From JBBKWG01 sp037968835 (GTDB taxonomy: Bacteria; Pseudomonadota; Alphaproteobacteria; Rhodobacterales; Rhodobacteraceae): DNA of 5,202 nucleotides. The notes below the pieces were generated by a model, which worked only from the letters and a program-made list of their open reading frames with translations, had not been told where the DNA came from and searched no databases. Where the stretch lies: positions 1 through 5,202 of the forward strand of contig JBBKWG010000044.1 of NCBI GenBank assembly GCA_037968835.1. Reading direction: 5' to 3'. Positions 1 through 5,202 of the stretch are shown here, piece after piece (the first letter of the stretch is position 1; every line of letters starts with the position of its first letter). Made by a program: the position numbers and the translations under genes.

Positions 1-83
1 CCGTGGCTGGTCGGGTACGCGCGTTTTAAAATGTTGTCCGTCGGAGTCCGGGCCTCTTATTGGTTGTTTTGGTGGGCGGTAAA
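1..83. other. Upstream flank of the first gene, no gene assigned
   Basis: This stretch is too short to assign. One + frame carries seven or eight codons ending in TAA at 27-29, which could be the tail of an upstream gene, but nothing confirms that. No convincing -35/-10 pair is visible. The frame of the first gene is open from 30 onward and offers a TTG at 60 and a GTG at 72 before the ATG at 84. Confidence 0.3.
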
Positions 84-1637
84 ATGGGTAGCGATAGCGA
101 AATTCAGGAAGAGCGTGAGGACATTCAAAACGCTCTTAAAGCGATGAACTGGGAAGAGCGGCTGGAACAGGCACGTGCCCGTCGCAATGAACTTCTTGCG
201 CAGCGACAGTCAGAGCAGAATGCATCTGGCGAAGTCAAAGCACGGCATATTTTTGCGGGGTTGTCGTCGGAACGCCCTGATGATTCCGGGAAGGAAAGTT
301 CTCAGGCGGTCCTGTTTCCGAGAATGAAAAAGAGCCCGACGGAGGATTCGCCTTCTGCTGTTGCTCCGAATCTTTCTGAGCCAAAAACTCCACCAAAACC
401 CGTTTCGCAAGTAGCGCATCGCAGTGGTTCAAGCATGGTGGCTCTAATTGCCCTTGGATTCGGAATTGGTCTTGGCGTCGGCGTAAGTTTGTACTTTGCG
501 ATTACTCTACTTGGCCCAAAGTCGGCGATGCCGATCTTGACAGAAACGCGGACACTGACTGTCGCGCCCTCTTCGATCAAGCCTGACGTCACGACGGCTG
601 ATGGAACGGCTTCAGCAGCGTCGCCAATCCAGCCGACTCCAATTCAAACGGACCCGATCGTGGCGTCCGCAGTCGACGTGGATTCCGCACCCGACGTGGA
701 TCAGGTAAGTCCCGCGCCGCCATCCAACATCACATTTTTGGCGGCCGAGGTCCGCACACCCGAAGTCCTCGACGTCGAGCATGATCCCGTTCGCGAAGTG
801 GCGCTGCTCAATTCGCCAGGTTCACCAGAATTCATACCGGTGATTCCCGAACCGTCGGACCAGCCCGAACCCAGTATTTTCAGGCCGCAAATCGGGCTGT
901 CGAATGTTGAAGACAGCCCGCGGATGACTCTGGACTCGGAGACCGACGGTCGACCGCTCATTGCGGGCGCTGCGTCCCCTTTCGAGCTATCGTCGATTTC
1001 ACCTTCGGATCAAACCGTCGACCTAGCCTCGACCTCGCCGCCAGCACGCTTGATGGCAACGATCGACCCATCGATTTCGCCGCGGGGTGCCGTTTCCGAT
1101 CTGACCTCACTGACAGGAGCTTACGCAGACGAACCGAGTCTGTCGCGCGATCTCGAGACTGAACTGAAAGCGGCTTTGGCGATGCTCGACAGCGAGGAAG
1201 CATTACCTGCGCAGCCTGACTTACCCGACCAGCCTGATTTGCGTCTGCCCGGAGCCGATGGATACACGATCCGTCTCAGCGCACCGAGCACCATTCCCGA
1301 ATCGGAGGTCGAGTCAGTCGTCGCGCGGCTGCGCGAGGCAGGAATTTCGCTTGGCCCGATCCAGCGGGTAAATTTCAAAGTAACTGCAAACCAGGTCCGC
1401 TTTTTTCATCCTGAAGACAGTGCAACGGCCAGCATTATCGCCGAGCGCGTCGACGCAGAGGCACGTGATTTCACCAGCTTCCGTCCGTCTCCTGAAGTCG
1501 GAACGATGGAAGTCTTCGTTGCAGGTGATGGCGCGCCGGTCGCGCCGAGAAAAGCTTCCAGCGCCAAGAAGCCCTCGGAACTGGATCGCATCGTAAACAA
1601 ACTGGTCAACAGTCTTCGACGTGGAGACTTCCGGTGA
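84..1637 (+). CDS. Single-span membrane protein with LytR_C-like C-terminal domain
   Basis: I do not recognise this as a named gene. The 517-residue product starts with a charged, probably coiled-coil helix (about residues 5-45, rich in E, R and Q). A hydrophobic span follows at about 118-143, with glycine at every second position from G125 to G133. Next comes a long low-complexity linker (about 145-390) rich in Pro, Ser, Asp and Thr. The last folded part (about 393-481) begins GYTIRL and ends with an RDFTSF...GTMEVFVAG segment, resembling the LytR_C domain found at the end of LytR-CpsA-Psr glycan ligases; the catalytic LCP domain itself is absent. A basic tail rich in K, R and S follows. The layout predicts a cytoplasmic N-terminus and periplasmic C-terminus. 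I prefer ATG 84, preceded by a weak G-rich stretch at 74-79, over TTG 60, which would add eight residues. Short 18-base-period repeats occur in the linker (674-701, 1212-1240). A role in envelope or glycan attachment is inference. Confidence 0.8.
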   Translation: MGSDSEIQEEREDIQNALKAMNWEERLEQARARRNELLAQRQSEQNASGEVKARHIFAGLSSERPDDSGKESSQAVLFPRMKKSPTEDSPSAVAPNLSEPKTPPKPVSQVAHRSGSSMVALIALGFGIGLGVGVSLYFAITLLGPKSAMPILTETRTLTVAPSSIKPDVTTADGTASAASPIQPTPIQTDPIVASAVDVDSAPDVDQVSPAPPSNITFLAAEVRTPEVLDVEHDPVREVALLNSPGSPEFIPVIPEPSDQPEPSIFRPQIGLSNVEDSPRMTLDSETDGRPLIAGAASPFELSSISPSDQTVDLASTSPPARLMATIDPSISPRGAVSDLTSLTGAYADEPSLSRDLETELKAALAMLDSEEALPAQPDLPDQPDLRLPGADGYTIRLSAPSTIPESEVESVVARLREAGISLGPIQRVNFKVTANQVRFFHPEDSATASIIAERVDAEARDFTSFRPSPEVGTMEVFVAGDGAPVAPRKASSAKKPSELDRIVNKLVNSLRRGDFR

Positions 1638-1704
1638 CAAAGGAATTGCCTTCCGCGTCATTTCATTCAACTAAAATCACAGACCTTTCAGAGCACATTT
1701 TAAC

Positions 1705-2008
1705 ATGCCCAGTCCCCGATTGATTGCCGTCGTCACCGCATTGATGGCTGAGCTCAGGATCGGCCGCCTTCGCCGCATACACGCTTGAACAACTTCGCGT
1801 CATAGAGGGGCTGATCAATTCGAAAGATTGCGGAGCATTACGCGGCTATGTTTTGTCTAACCCCGGTTTGCTTCAAGGTTCGGACCCGCTGGCGCGTGAA
1901 CTTCGCATTTTCATCACCGACGTGAATAGCGGTTTGTTCGAGTGTCTCTCTGCTCGCGCTCCAGCAATCAGCCCGGCAATAAATGTCGAGCCGGAACTAC
2001 TGTATTGA
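1705..2008 (+). pseudogene. Frameshifted small secreted protein gene
   Basis: The ATG at 1705 opens a typical signal peptide: Arg at position 5, then a hydrophobic stretch (LIAVVTALMA). The frame then runs into TGA at 1786-1788. In the +1 frame the sequence is open from 1745 to TGA 2006-2008 and reads as ordinary protein. Removing one base at 1749 or 1750 joins the two into a 100-residue product with a signal-peptidase site after about A23 (AFA|AYTLEQL). The mature part of about 77 residues is mostly helical in character and has two Cys (codons at 1829 and 1943), possibly a disulfide pair. The downstream frame has no ATG, GTG or TTG near its start, so it is not an independent gene with a better start. 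It sits 67 bases after the membrane protein gene and 29 bases before the first glycosyltransferase. I do not recognise the family. A real mutation and a sequence error are both possible. Confidence 0.72.
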
Positions 2009-2030
2009 CTTGCGTCATTGGATAAAATGC

Positions 2031-2035
2031 GGAGG
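2031..2035 (+). promoter_or_regulatory. Shine-Dalgarno GGAGG close to ATG 2038
   Basis: A strong GGAGG lies only two bases before the ATG at 2038, closer than the usual spacing of five to nine. The start is still favoured because the protein begins right there with a GT-B beta strand and glycine loop (LTLAYIIDPRFQGGTS), and no later in-frame start keeps that element. Confidence 0.55.
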
Positions 2036-2037
2036 TC

Positions 2038-3093
2038 ATGACCGGACACTTGACCCTTGCATACATCATTGACCCTCGGTTCCAGGGGGGGACCTCGGCT
2101 GCAGTGGCGCGGGAGTTTCGAGCTCTTCATGATCTTGCACATATACGAGTTCATGCCGTCACATCCCGGATGTTCCGAGGAAAGGAGGTTGCTCCGGTTC
2201 TTCAGAATGCGCTCGATGATTTAGGGATTCCTGTTGTTTGGGACGCCCCGCACGTTTCAGCGGATACCGTTGTCCTGCACAATCCTGCCTTTCTGAAATT
2301 CGACCCGCCCTTTGCGATGCGCATCTTCGCGCGGAACTTCATCGTGGTCACTCACGAAAACTTCCTTAGGCCCGGCGGATACGAGGCGTTTGATGCCGGC
2401 CATTGCTTGAAGCTATTGGATTCCGCGTGCCTCGCGCTTCGCAAAACGCTGGCGCCGGTGTCGTCGCATAACCGAACAACTATTGCTGATTGGCTTGCGA
2501 CACGTTCTGGTTTTGACAACTGGTCGCTTTTGGACACGGATTGGCACAATATCTGCGACTTCCCGATCCTGACCCCGACGCCCGCGCCTTTGGATCGCCG
2601 GGGTCGCCATTCGCGCCCAGGTTTCGAGAAGTTTCCCTCGCTCGAGCAACTCGATGCATGCTTTCCCGAGCATGCGATCGCAAATGTCATCGTCGGCGGC
2701 GACGCTTTTCGGCACGAATCCACGCACCGCCTGCATTGGACCTTGGTCCCCTTTCAGAGTATTGAAATTGATAAATATTTCGAGATGATCGATTTCATGG
2801 TCTATTTCACCGCCCCGACATGGCGCGAAAGCTTCGGCCGCGTCCTTGCTGAAGGCATTGCGGCCGGCAAGGTCGTGATTTCGGATCCGGATACCGCGTC
2901 CGTTTTCGATGGCGCGGTGATCCCGTCCAGACCGGCTGAGGTCACCGCCGTGATAAGTCACTTTATAAATCACCCCAAGCGCTACGCCGAACACGTGCTC
3001 GCCGCGCAAGCCAAACTGGCAGTCTTTTCTGCGGACGCGTTTCGCGCGACGCATGGGGCGATGATTGGTGACCTGCCAGAGGCAGCGGCATGA
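2038..3093 (+). CDS. GT4-like (GT-B fold) glycosyltransferase
   Basis: The 351-residue protein looks like a compact family-4-type glycosyltransferase that would transfer a sugar from an activated donor to a glycan or lipid-linked acceptor in the cytoplasm. The N-terminal half opens with a beta strand and the loop G17-G18-T19-S20, as in GT-B acceptor domains, followed by FIVVTHENF and an APVSSHNR segment. The C-terminal half carries YFTAPTWRESFGRVLAEGIAAGK, in which E264 and E272 form the E-x7-E motif that binds the donor nucleotide-sugar in GT4 enzymes. Length is near the usual 350-400. The stop overlaps the next start by ATGA at 3090-3093, so translation of the next gene is probably coupled. 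A run of seven G at 2085-2091 encodes part of the glycine loop. Family assignment is fairly secure at fold level; donor, acceptor and linkage are unknown. Confidence 0.82.
   Translation: MTGHLTLAYIIDPRFQGGTSAAVAREFRALHDLAHIRVHAVTSRMFRGKEVAPVLQNALDDLGIPVVWDAPHVSADTVVLHNPAFLKFDPPFAMRIFARNFIVVTHENFLRPGGYEAFDAGHCLKLLDSACLALRKTLAPVSSHNRTTIADWLATRSGFDNWSLLDTDWHNICDFPILTPTPAPLDRRGRHSRPGFEKFPSLEQLDACFPEHAIANVIVGGDAFRHESTHRLHWTLVPFQSIEIDKYFEMIDFMVYFTAPTWRESFGRVLAEGIAAGKVVISDPDTASVFDGAVIPSRPAEVTAVISHFINHPKRYAEHVLAAQAKLAVFSADAFRATHGAMIGDLPEAAA
3078..3082 (+). promoter_or_regulatory. Shine-Dalgarno AGAGG for ATG 3090
   Basis: AGAGG lies inside the end of the upstream glycosyltransferase gene, seven bases before the ATG at 3090. 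That is good spacing and fixes the start of the large glycosyltransferase at the ATGA overlap. Confidence 0.6.
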
Positions 3094-4262
3094 TCCTTGT
3101 CGAGGCAGGCAGCGACGACGATAGGGGGTTCGACGCCAAAATTGTTTTTTCCGCCCAGCTTGCCGCGCACGGTCACGCCGTGGTTATTGACGAGAACAGC
3201 CTGCCCGCAATGCTCCATCGCAATCAAAAGTACGAGGTCGCGCCTTACCTCGCGAACATCGCCGATGTTTCCATATCCCGCGTCCTGTTGATTGGTGCCG
3301 AGGATATTTCTGACGCAACGCTGATGCGCCTTCGTGCATGCAATTTAGCGGATGTTGCCGCGATATCGGCGATCGGAGATTTTCCGGATCATCAGTCGCT
3401 ACTGGGCGCGCGCGCACGTCTGGCTTACGCCTTGGGGCGCGAACCTCAAGTCGTGAACTTGTCCGACTTGCATAAGATTGGCTTACCGAAGGCTTCAATT
3501 GCCACTCAGATCCGCATTCCGCCGCCGGAGCGCCCGCCACTACCGACGCTTTTCCTGTTCGTTCCCGGCGAAAGGCTGGACGACCCTGCAACTCTGCCGA
3601 TACTTGCCGCGATTGACGATGGTTCAGCGTTCCGACTGACAATTCTGACAGACCGTAAAGGCAAGGAGAAGATCAAAGAATCCAGATTTGCCGGCCTTTC
3701 CTTGCTTGGCTACGCTGAACTCGGGCCGATGACACTCGCGCGAAGCGCGGATATCGCGGTTTTCTACGGTGAAGACACCCTGAACGAAAGAATGTCCGCC
3801 TTTGCGGTGGAACTATTTGCTGCAGGAAAGACGGTTATCGACTGTACGAGCACAAAGTCGCTACTGACGGACGCGCCGGCTCTTCGCGGACCTGACGATC
3901 TCGATGCGCTGCCTGACTATCTGAATCGGTCAGTTGTTCCGAACTTGGAAGAACTTGGAATTCACGCACAAAACAGCCGCTGGACTGCGTCAAGATCGAT
4001 CGAGAGGATTGAGGAAGCGTTCGGAATTCCACAAAGCGGACACCCCGGAACAACTGTTATGGAGACGCGCGACGAAGCGCGCACAATTTTTTTTCCGACA
4101 AACGGAAATGGACTGGGCCACGCACAGCGTTGCACGTTGATCGCAGCCGAGATGGACGCAGCCGAGCGCATCGGTTTCGCGGCCTATCCAAGCTGCGTCG
4201 GTCTGATCCGCGGAAAGGGGTTTGCCTGCCTTCCACTCGTACCCAAGAGCGTGGATCACTAG
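3090..4262 (+). CDS. N-terminal part: GT4-like domain plus first lobe of GT28-like domain
   Basis: This is the 390-residue product if TAG 4260-4262 terminates. Residues 1 to about 315 form a GT-B-like unit. The start (FDAKIVFSAQLAAHGHAVVID) faintly recalls N-termini of some surface-carbohydrate biosynthesis proteins. Residues about 150-260 contain a donor-binding-type lobe with LNERMSAFAVELFAAGKTVID, in which E233 and E241 are spaced as E-x7-E and align with the same motif in the preceding gene. A second unit starts near M324 with a beta strand and the loop G339-N-G-L-G-H344, the pattern of MurG/GT28 acceptor domains, and is cut short at residue 390. Alone, the second unit would lack its donor lobe and should not be active, while the first unit could still fold. 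The specific sugar is unknown. Confidence 0.65.
   Translation: MILVEAGSDDDRGFDAKIVFSAQLAAHGHAVVIDENSLPAMLHRNQKYEVAPYLANIADVSISRVLLIGAEDISDATLMRLRACNLADVAAISAIGDFPDHQSLLGARARLAYALGREPQVVNLSDLHKIGLPKASIATQIRIPPPERPPLPTLFLFVPGERLDDPATLPILAAIDDGSAFRLTILTDRKGKEKIKESRFAGLSLLGYAELGPMTLARSADIAVFYGEDTLNERMSAFAVELFAAGKTVIDCTSTKSLLTDAPALRGPDDLDALPDYLNRSVVPNLEELGIHAQNSRWTASRSIERIEEAFGIPQSGHPGTTVMETRDEARTIFFPTNGNGLGHAQRCTLIAAEMDAAERIGFAAYPSCVGLIRGKGFACLPLVPKSVDH
3941..3960 (+). repeat. Perfect 10-base tandem repeat in coding sequence
   Basis: GAACTTGGAA occurs twice back to back and encodes part of NLEELGI. Because ten is not a multiple of three, gain or loss of one copy by slippage would shift the frame. 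With two copies the frame is open. Confidence 0.6.
4067..4094 (+). terminator. Possible intragenic intrinsic terminator or pause site
   Basis: GCGCG at 4067-4071 can pair with CGCGC at 4078-4082 around a six-base loop, followed by ACAA and eight T at 4087-4094. The stem is only five pairs and is separated from the T run, so it may be weak or incidental. It falls in the linker between the two glycosyltransferase domains. Confidence 0.2.
4260..4262 (+). other. In-frame amber codon inside the glycosyltransferase
   Basis: TAG lies between His390 (CAC) and two Glu codons. The other clear stops in the window (at 1635, 2006, 3091 and 5148) are all TGA, so this is the only TAG in a supported frame. 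No second base change or frame switch is needed to continue reading to 5150. Confidence 0.8.
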
Positions 4263-4361
4263 GAAGAATTTTCTAACGACATCCTCAATTACATCCGGTT
4301 TCGCAGGTTTCTCGGCCAGAACGATCACCTGGTATTTGATGGAGGCTACGTCTTCGACTCT

Positions 4362-5150
4362 GTGTATCGCTCGATCCAAGAGATCGGGTGCCGTGCCACT
4401 TGGGTGCGGCGTGGTCTATGGCGACCGGATCAGATCCGAGAGATGCAAGTCGAACGACAACGTGCTTTCAACACGATCATTATTCCCGAAGAGGCTTTCG
4501 AAGAACTGAACACCGACTACTCGTCGTCACCGAACATTCGCCGCGTGGGTCCAATCGTGCAAAGGTTTGACGAGCAACCGTCGGATAACAGTGTGCGAGA
4601 TCGTATTTCCCGGCTTTTCAACGTTGAATTCAATCAGCTGATCGTAACGATGCTTGGCGGTGGAATCGCTGCTGACCGCACTGCACAGATGCAATACCTC
4701 AGCGGGCTTTTTGAGAACCGGCCGCGCTGTTTGCACCTGATCGTCATTTGGCCGAATTCAACCGTTGCGCCGGGTCTTTTCGGTTGGAAGAACACGAAAG
4801 TGGTGCAGACGCGGGGGTCGCTGGCGCTGTGCCAGGTCGCAGATCTGGTAGTATCAGCAGTAGGCTACAACTCGTTTCACGAACTCATGTTTCACCGCCT
4901 GCCGACCATATTCGTACCTCAGGTTGCGCGGTTTATGGATGATCAGGAACGCCGTGCACGCGCCGCATCTGACCGCGGGTTGGCAGAAACAGTTCTTGCC
5001 CATGAATTGTTGCTGCTTGAGCGCGTCGTAACAAGCGTTCTCGATGGCGGCCGAGGTGAGGAGATGCGGTCAGCTCTAAATGAAATCGTTCTACCAAAGC
5101 CCGGCAACCGGACAGCCGCAATACTGATCCAAGAAGGGGCTCTTCAATGA
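4362..5150 (+). CDS. C-terminal part: donor lobe of GT28/MurG-like glycosyltransferase
   Basis: This is the 262-residue piece that would be made if translation restarted at the first in-frame GTG after the TAG. Protein-like sequence in this frame extends back to 4263, so GTG 4362 would drop about 33 residues including NDHLVFDGGYVF; a true restart here is unlikely and I see no good ribosome site. The fold signs are GPIVQR, then LIVTMLGGG (codons 517-525 of the whole frame), which matches the beta strand and glycine turn opening the second lobe of GT28 enzymes. Later comes DLVVSAVGYNSFHELMFHRLPTIFVP (around codons 586-611), matching the MurG-type donor-site region with small residues, a conserved Glu (E598) and LP-x-x-x-VP. 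The stop overlaps the next ATG (5147) by ATGA. This is best read as the remainder of the 3090 gene, not an independent gene. Confidence 0.6.
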   Translation: MYRSIQEIGCRATWVRRGLWRPDQIREMQVERQRAFNTIIIPEEAFEELNTDYSSSPNIRRVGPIVQRFDEQPSDNSVRDRISRLFNVEFNQLIVTMLGGGIAADRTAQMQYLSGLFENRPRCLHLIVIWPNSTVAPGLFGWKNTKVVQTRGSLALCQVADLVVSAVGYNSFHELMFHRLPTIFVPQVARFMDDQERRARAASDRGLAETVLAHELLLLERVVTSVLDGGRGEEMRSALNEIVLPKPGNRTAAILIQEGALQ

Positions 5151-5202
5151 AGGCCGACATTTGGCCTGCGGTGCTGTCCCGGATCACGCCGGCAGAACCT
5201 GT
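5147..5202 (+). CDS. Start of next operon gene, truncated by window edge
   Basis: ATG 5147 overlaps the preceding TGA as ATGA and has an AAGAAGG ribosome-site-like stretch at 5131-5137, nine bases upstream. Eighteen complete codons read MKADIWPAVLSRITPAEP and stay open to the window end. This is too little to name a family. The same overlap style at 3090 suggests it belongs to the same glycan operon. Confidence 0.6.
   Translation, partial: MKADIWPAVLSRITPAEP

Larger units (their letters stand above)
3090..5150 (+). pseudogene. Two-domain glycosyltransferase gene interrupted by in-frame TAG
   Basis: The frame starting at ATG 3090 runs to TGA 5148-5150 and is broken only by TAG at 4260-4262 (codon 391). 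Reading through it gives 686 residues. Sequence directly after the TAG (EEFSNDILNYIRFRRFLGQNDHLVFDGGYVF, split here only by line sense) is in the same frame and continues the GT28/MurG-like fold begun by the GNGLGH loop at residues 339-344. The stop therefore lies between the two lobes of one enzyme rather than between two genes. CAG to TAG (Gln) would be a single transition. Both ends overlap neighbours by ATGA (3090 and 5147), as expected of one intact cistron in an operon. Conservation on both sides suggests the lesion is recent, a sequencing error, or, least likely, a codon that is read through. If it is real and terminates, the second catalytic domain is lost. Confidence 0.75.

Noticed and set aside
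31..147. Short + frame (38 codons from ATG 31) with Trp-rich hydrophobic product
   Set aside because: It overlaps the better-supported membrane protein gene in another frame, has no ribosome site, and is probably chance.
1635..1704. Terminator between the membrane protein gene and the small gene
   Set aside because: Only weak four- to five-base inverted repeats without a T run are present.
1742..1790. Programmed ribosomal frameshift in the small secreted protein gene
   Set aside because: No slippery heptamer, rare-codon stop pair or downstream structure is evident; a one-base insertion explains the junction directly.
2005..2028. TTGACT followed by TAAAAT as a promoter for the glycosyltransferase operon
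   Set aside because: The spacer is only 12 bases, too short for a sigma-70-type promoter.
2413..3054. Long antisense open frame (213 codons) opposite the GT4-like gene
   Set aside because: The + strand frame has clear GT-B motifs and coupling overlaps; the antisense product is Arg-rich with no recognisable domain, typical of a shadow in GC-rich sequence.
4260..4262. UAG read as pyrrolysine or a reassigned codon
   Set aside because: Nothing in the window supports it: there is no tRNA or Pyl gene, and a CAG to TAG change is simpler. Kept only as a check.
4222..4509. 95-codon + frame spanning the TAG, as a possible separate gene bridging the gap
   Set aside because: Its translation has no fold-like pattern, whereas the frame shared by both sides of the TAG reads as continuous GT28-like protein.

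Overview
The window looks like part of a surface-glycan or cell-envelope locus from a proteobacterium. It is probably an alphaproteobacterium of the Rhodobacterales type, judged by moderately high GC, the style of the proteins, and a C-terminal RDFT-x-F-x-P-x-P-x-x-GT-x-EV-x-x-AG segment in the first protein that I associate with that group. The taxonomic call is inference; there is no rRNA or other marker here. Every gene I can support lies on the + strand.

Layout: (1) 84-1637 encodes a 517-residue single-span membrane protein: charged N-terminal helix, one glycine-patterned membrane segment, a long Pro/Ser/Asp-rich linker, and a compact C-terminal domain resembling LytR_C. (2) 1705-2008 holds a small secreted-protein gene. 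It has no open frame as written, but becomes a 100-residue exported protein with a signal peptide and two cysteines if one base is removed near 1749. (3) 2038-3093 encodes a GT-B fold, GT4-like glycosyltransferase with an intact E-x7-E motif. (4) 3090-5150 is one continuous reading frame for a large two-domain glycosyltransferase: an N-terminal GT4-like half with its own E-x7-E and a C-terminal GT28/MurG-like half. It is interrupted by a single in-frame TAG at 4260-4262. (5) 5147 to the window edge is the start of another gene, cut off after 18 full codons.

The 2038, 3090 and 5147 genes are joined by ATGA start/stop overlaps, so they are very probably co-transcribed and translationally coupled. 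The natural reading is that the glycosyltransferases act in the cytoplasm on one glycan, while the membrane protein and the small exported protein work at or beyond the inner membrane. The sugar, acceptor and polymer cannot be read from the sequence.

The most notable result is that two of the genes carry a single-base lesion (one indel, one nonsense codon) with well-preserved coding sequence on both sides. This means very recent decay, sequence errors, or, less likely, recoding. I see no tRNA, rRNA, CRISPR array, insertion sequence or integrase.
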